Assembly (NCBI GenBank): GCA_903923815.1 | Contig: CAIXZC010000111.1 | Span: 1 to 34,022 of the forward strand | Source: an uncultured Myxococcales bacterium | GTDB lineage: Bacteria > Myxococcota_A > UBA9042 > CAIXZC01 | Direction of reading: 5' to 3' | DNA length: 34,022 nt | Shown here: positions 30,133-34,022 of the stretch, piece by piece | How the letters are laid out: each line of letters opens with the position of its first letter | How positions within the stretch are numbered: position 1 is the stretch's first letter | The notes under the pieces: generated by a model | The model's database searches: none | What the model saw: only the letters and a program-made list of their open reading frames with translations | Told to the model about the DNA's origin: nothing | Translations under genes and position numbers: made by a program

Positions 30133-30945
30133 ATGCTGGAGGCAATTGGCAGCCTGACGCCTGCGGTACAGGCCCTGGTGGGGACCGGCTTCACCTATGG
30201 GCTGACGGCCCTGGGGGCCGGCATGGTGTTCTTCTTCAAGAACATGAACCGGCGCCTGCTGGACGCCATGCTGGGCTTCGCGGCGGGGGTCATGATGGCG
30301 GCCAGCTTCTGGTCCCTGCTGCAGCCCGCCATCGCCATGGCGGAGCACGGCAGCCTGCCCGCGTGGGTGCCGGCGGCGGGGGGCTTCCTTGGTGGGGCCC
30401 TGACGCTGCGCCTGATGGACCGGCTGCTGCCCCACCTGCACTTCTTTGCGCGGGGCGAGGTGCAGGAGGGCGTCAAGACCTCCTGGAAGTCCAGCATCCT
30501 GCTGGTGCTGGCCATCACCCTGCACAACATCCCCGAGGGGCTGGCCGTGGGCGTGGCCTTCGGGGCGGCGGCGGCGGGCATGCCGGAGGCGTCCCTGGCG
30601 GGGGCCATGGCGCTGGCGCTGGGCATTGGCATCCAGAACTTCCCCGAGGGGGCGGCGGTGTCCGTGCCCCTGCGGCGCGAAGGCTTCACGCGGCGCAAGG
30701 CCTTCTTCTACGGGCAGCTCTCCGGGCTGGTGGAGCCCGTCGCCGGTGTCCTGGGGGCGGTGGCCGTCACCCAGCTCACGTCGATCCTTCCTTGGGCCCT
30801 GTCCTACGCTGCCGGCGCCATGGTCTACGTGGTGGTGGAGGAGGTCATCCCCGAGGCCCAGCGGGAGGGCAACAACGACCTGGCCACCATGGGCGCCATC
30901 CTGGGCTTCATGGTGATGATGATCCTTGATGTGGGCCTGGGGTAG
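30133..30945 (+). CDS. ZIP family metal transporter (GufA-like)
   Basis: LAITLHNIPEGLAVGVAFG and GIGIQNFPEGAAVSVPLRREG (HN.PEG / QN.PEG motifs), 8-TM pattern. Confidence 0.95.
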   Translation: MLEAIGSLTPAVQALVGTGFTYGLTALGAGMVFFFKNMNRRLLDAMLGFAAGVMMAASFWSLLQPAIAMAEHGSLPAWVPAAGGFLGGALTLRLMDRLLPHLHFFARGEVQEGVKTSWKSSILLVLAITLHNIPEGLAVGVAFGAAAAGMPEASLAGAMALALGIGIQNFPEGAAVSVPLRREGFTRRKAFFYGQLSGLVEPVAGVLGAVAVTQLTSILPWALSYAAGAMVYVVVEEVIPEAQREGNNDLATMGAILGFMVMMILDVGLG

Positions 30946-30950
30946 CCGCC

Positions 30951-31934
30951 ATGACTGAGACCAAGAACAGGGCCCACTATCTGGGCCGGGTGGTGGGACG
31001 CTTCTACAAGCCGGCGTTTTCTTTGGCCGCTGTGGCTGCGGTGCTGTGGGCCCTGCAGGTGATTGGCTGGGACAAGGTGGGGCTGGCCTTTGCCAGCGTG
31101 GGGGTGGCGGGGGCGGCGCTGCTGCTGCTGACGGGCCTCCTGGAGAACCTGTTCGATGCGGCGGCCCTGGCCGTGGGGCTGCGCGCCCGGGTGGGCTTCC
31201 TGCGGGTGCTGGCCATAAGCTGCACCGGGGCCCTGGTGAACATGCTGGCCCTGAGCGAAATGGGCGAGGTCACCAAGGGCGCCATGCTGCGCAAGCACAC
31301 CGACACGGCGGACGCCGTCACCGCCACGGTGGTGTGGAACTACGCCTTCAAGATCACCCGACCCGGGGCGGCCCTGCTGGCGGTGGCCCTGGGCTTCGTG
31401 CTGCCCACGGTCATCCAGCGCCAGGAGCTGTGGCTGGCCCTGCTGGCCTGCGTGCTGGCCTTCCTGCCCTTCGTCATCCTGTGGGTGCTGCTGCGCCGGG
31501 GCATGATGGAGCTGGGGGCGCGGTTCATCAAGCTCATCCGGCTGGCGGGGCAGTCTCCGGAGGCCCTGCTGGAGAAGGCCAAGGGCATGGACCATCAGAT
31601 CCAGGTCTACTGGCGGGAGCGGCCAGGGGCCTTCGCGGCGGTGTTCGGCTATCAGTTCCTGGCCCGGCTGGCAAGCTGGGCGGGGGTCTGGGCGGCCTGC
31701 GTCCTGGTGGGCCTGCCTTACAGCTTCGCCACCTGCGCGGTGGTGTACGGCGCCACCAGCGTGGCGGCCATCGCCGTGATGATCTTCCCCACCCGCATCG
31801 GCGTCACCGAGGGCGCCGGCGCGCTGGTCTTCTCGCTGCTGGGCCTGGACGGCGGCATGGGGCTGGTGGTGAACATCCTGCTGCGCCTCAAGGCCGTGGC
31901 CAGCAACGCCCTGGCCCTGGTGTTCCGGACCTGA
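30951..31934 (+). CDS. lysylphosphatidylglycerol synthase TM-region / UPF0104-like membrane protein
   Basis: Multi-TM protein with LVNMLALSEMGEVTKGAMLRK and FPTRIGVTEGAGALVFSLLGLDGGMGLVVNILLRLKAV. Confidence 0.75.
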   Translation: MTETKNRAHYLGRVVGRFYKPAFSLAAVAAVLWALQVIGWDKVGLAFASVGVAGAALLLLTGLLENLFDAAALAVGLRARVGFLRVLAISCTGALVNMLALSEMGEVTKGAMLRKHTDTADAVTATVVWNYAFKITRPGAALLAVALGFVLPTVIQRQELWLALLACVLAFLPFVILWVLLRRGMMELGARFIKLIRLAGQSPEALLEKAKGMDHQIQVYWRERPGAFAAVFGYQFLARLASWAGVWAACVLVGLPYSFATCAVVYGATSVAAIAVMIFPTRIGVTEGAGALVFSLLGLDGGMGLVVNILLRLKAVASNALALVFRT

Positions 31935-31948
31935 CCCTGGAGCAAATC

Positions 31949-32302
31949 ATGGAACGCTTTCTTCCCGTCGTGCTGCTGCTGTTCTCCAACGTCTTCATGA
32001 CCTACGCCTGGTATGGGCACTTGAAGGACCTGAAGAACAAGCCCCTCATCATCGCCATCGCCCTGTCCTGGCTGGTCGCCTTCTTCGAGTACTGCCTGCA
32101 GGTGCCCGCCAACCGCATCGGTTTTCGCTACTTCTCGCTGGGGCAGCTCAAGGTCATCCAGGAGGTCATCACCATGGTGGTCTTCGTGCTGTTCAGCACC
32201 TTCTACATGAAGGAGAAGCCCACCATGGATTACCTGTGGGCGTCCCTCTGTCTGGTGGCGGCGGCCTACTTCATGTTCAGGAATCTGCCCGCCCCCGGAT
32301 GA
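31949..32302 (+). CDS. DMT family protein (DUF486)
   Basis: NVFMTYAWYGHLKDL...FFEYCLQVPANRIGFRYFSLGQLKVIQEVITMVVFVLFSTFYMKEKPTMDYLWASLCLVAAAYFMF. Start at the internal ATG. Confidence 0.88.
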   Translation: MERFLPVVLLLFSNVFMTYAWYGHLKDLKNKPLIIAIALSWLVAFFEYCLQVPANRIGFRYFSLGQLKVIQEVITMVVFVLFSTFYMKEKPTMDYLWASLCLVAAAYFMFRNLPAPG

Positions 32303-33965
32303 GCAGGCGCTCGGCCAGGACCAGCGCGTCCGTGGGCCGCAGGTGCCGAGGTCGGGGCCAGGGCGTGCCCGGCAGGGCGCGGCAGGCCAGCACCGCCAGG
32401 GTCCAATGGCGCGGCAGGTCCAGCAGCCCCCGGGCGGCGCCCATCAGGGCCAGGGCCGAGGCCCCCAGCAGAGACGTTTGGCCACCCAGCCCACAGGTGC
32501 CCTCCAGGGCCTGGACGGGGCCCCCACTGTGCAGCAATTGGAAAAACGCATTTTGCAGCGCGTCCAGGGCCGGCAGGTCGGCCCCGGGGTGTGAGGTCAG
32601 GGGGGCCTGGGGGGCGGCCTTGAGGGCCCCCAGGACGGCGGCCGCCAGGCCCGCGCTGCGGGCAAAGTCCAGCGTGTTGTAGTGGATGGCCTGGGGCGTG
32701 GTCTCGCCCTGAAGGGCACAGGCCAACCCCACCGCCAGGGCGGCGCAGGCGTCGGCCGCCAGGGGATCGGCGCCGCCGGCCAAAGCCTGCGCCCGGGCAG
32801 CCGCAGCCACCGCCGGCAGGCCCCGGGGGGCCAGGTACAAAGCCAACGGCACAGCCAGCAGAAGGCCCTGTCCGTCCAAGCCACCCTGTCCGTCCAAGCC
32901 GCCCTGTCCGTCCAAGCCGCGCACGAAGTAAGCGGATCCGGCCAGCCTTCGCCCCAGCAGCAGCGCCGCCTCGCCCAGTTCCGTGGGCTGGCCCGGCAGC
33001 AGCCGCCGGTGGCCCGGCAGGGTGGCCCCCAGGTTGTCTCCCGTCAGCATCCCCACCAGGCAACCGCAGGCCCGGGCCAGGGACGGAGGGTCGTCCAGGG
33101 CCAGGCCCGGCGCGGGCAGGATGGGGTCCAGGGGCTGGCGGTGCTCGGGCAGTCCGCAGCGCAGCCAGGTCCAGTCCAGGGTCGCCAGGTGCAGTGACGG
33201 CTGGTTCTCCCCCGCCGCGCAGTCCCCGAAGCGCGGGGCCACCTCGTCGTAGACGGGCAGCCCTCCGGCCATCAGGTGAAGGCTGCGGCCCGCCCCCGTC
33301 AGCAGGGCGTGACCGGCAGCCAGGTCCCACTCCTTGGGGTTGGAGCAGGTGACCGCCGTGCGGGCGTCACCGGCGGCGGCCAGGGCCAGGCGCCAGGCCG
33401 TCCCGGGGGTGCACACGAAGGGGTGGGGAAGGGGGGCCAGCAGGGCATCGGGCAGGACGTCCGCCACGGGGCTGATGACCAGGGGTGCGGGGGCCTGGGG
33501 GGGCGTCAGGGGTTGGCCGTTGCGCAGCAGCGCCTCGCCCTGGGCCCAGGACAGCAGGTCGCCCTGACCGCAGCGCTCCAAATACGAGTAGATGACCCCC
33601 AGCACGGGCCCCTGGCGGCCCGCCAGCCCGATGCAGACGGTGGGGCCGCGCCAGCCCTGGATGAAGGCCGCGGTGCCATCATTGGGGTCGATGATCCAGG
33701 ACAGGCCGCCGGGCTGGGGTGGGGGGAGGTTCAGCTCCCGGGCCTCCTCGCCGCGCACGCCGTATTGGGGAAAGAGGGCCGCAAGGCGGGTCCGCAGGAG
33801 CAGCTCCACCTCCCGGTCCGCGGGGCAGTCCTGCTGCGCCCCCCGGGGCCCCCCCGGCCTGTGGAATTCGGCCCGCAGCTTGACGCCGGCCTCCCGGGCC
33901 AGGGCCTCGGCGGCCAGACGTTCCTGGTGGAAGGGGCCTTGGCTGTGGCTGGGGACGGGCAGCAT
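32277..33965 (-). CDS. fusion: inositol monophosphatase-like domain + ADP-ribosylglycohydrolase-like domain
   Basis: N-terminal half GVRGEE, WIIDPNDGTAAFIQGW, WDLAAGHALLTGAG (IMPase motifs); C-terminal half ACGCLVGMLTGDNLGA, PGQPTELGEAALLLG, LLLAVPLALYLAP, GGQTSLLGASALALMGA resembles the ARH fold. Confidence 0.75.
   Translation of the reverse strand: MLPVPSHSQGPFHQERLAAEALAREAGVKLRAEFHRPGGPRGAQQDCPADREVELLLRTRLAALFPQYGVRGEEARELNLPPPQPGGLSWIIDPNDGTAAFIQGWRGPTVCIGLAGRQGPVLGVIYSYLERCGQGDLLSWAQGEALLRNGQPLTPPQAPAPLVISPVADVLPDALLAPLPHPFVCTPGTAWRLALAAAGDARTAVTCSNPKEWDLAAGHALLTGAGRSLHLMAGGLPVYDEVAPRFGDCAAGENQPSLHLATLDWTWLRCGLPEHRQPLDPILPAPGLALDDPPSLARACGCLVGMLTGDNLGATLPGHRRLLPGQPTELGEAALLLGRRLAGSAYFVRGLDGQGGLDGQGGLDGQGLLLAVPLALYLAPRGLPAVAAAARAQALAGGADPLAADACAALAVGLACALQGETTPQAIHYNTLDFARSAGLAAAVLGALKAAPQAPLTSHPGADLPALDALQNAFFQLLHSGGPVQALEGTCGLGGQTSLLGASALALMGAARGLLDLPRHWTLAVLACRALPGTPWPRPRHLRPTDALVLAERLLIRGRADS
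32865..32918 (-). repeat. 3 x 18-bp in-frame tandem repeat encoding (GLDGQG)3
   Basis: Minus strand GGCTTGGACGGACAGGG(C/T) repeated three times without gaps. Confidence 0.97.
32908..32943 (-). repeat. 36-bp exact repeat, copy 2 (inside the IMPase-ARH fusion CDS)
   Basis: Reverse complement of 136-171; encodes AGSAYFVRGLDG in frame. Confidence 0.95.
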
Positions 33966-34022
33966 CTAGACGGCCGCCCGGAGGCTTTCGCGCTCCTGGG
34001 TGATCTCCTGGTAGAGCTGGCG
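33966..34022 (-). CDS. C-terminal fragment of a CDS running off the window
   Basis: Minus strand translates RQLYQEITQERESLRAAV followed by TAG; the stop directly abuts the ATG of the fusion gene (TAGATG). Confidence 0.5.
   Translation of the reverse strand, partial: RQLYQEITQERESLRAAV

Overview
The window is about 34 kb of GC-rich bacterial chromosome and is almost fully coding. I called it from the supplied ORF track plus motif reading; no database search was possible. From left to right it contains: (1) a compact bacterial V-type ATPase operon (E, DUF2764-like, A, B, D, I, K); (2) a HAD phosphatase divergent from a membrane PAS protein with no visible output domain; (3) a small RRM RNA-binding protein with a long leader containing several hairpins and a strong terminator; (4) a zinc-phospholipase-C-like secreted protein with a MYXO-CTERM-like tail; (5) typA/bipA; (6) two divergent hybrid histidine kinases, one with an apparent MEDS/DcmR sensory domain; (7) a TerC protein followed by a tightly coupled pyruvyltransferase / flippase / FrhB-like Fe-S cassette; (8) a four-gene minus-strand operon of two D-Ala-D-Ala-ligase-like ATP-grasp enzymes, a short GNAT and a lysine-2,3-aminomutase-type radical SAM enzyme; (9) a ZIP (GufA-like) transporter, an LPG-synthase-TM-like protein and a DUF486 protein; (10) an inositol-monophosphatase / ADP-ribosylglycohydrolase-like fusion. 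The best candidate for an undescribed system is (8), which looks like a pathway making and ligating a beta-amino acid. A 36-bp exact repeat is also notable: it is intergenic at the left end, and at the right end it lies in frame inside the fusion gene, where part of it has expanded as GLDGQG tandem units.
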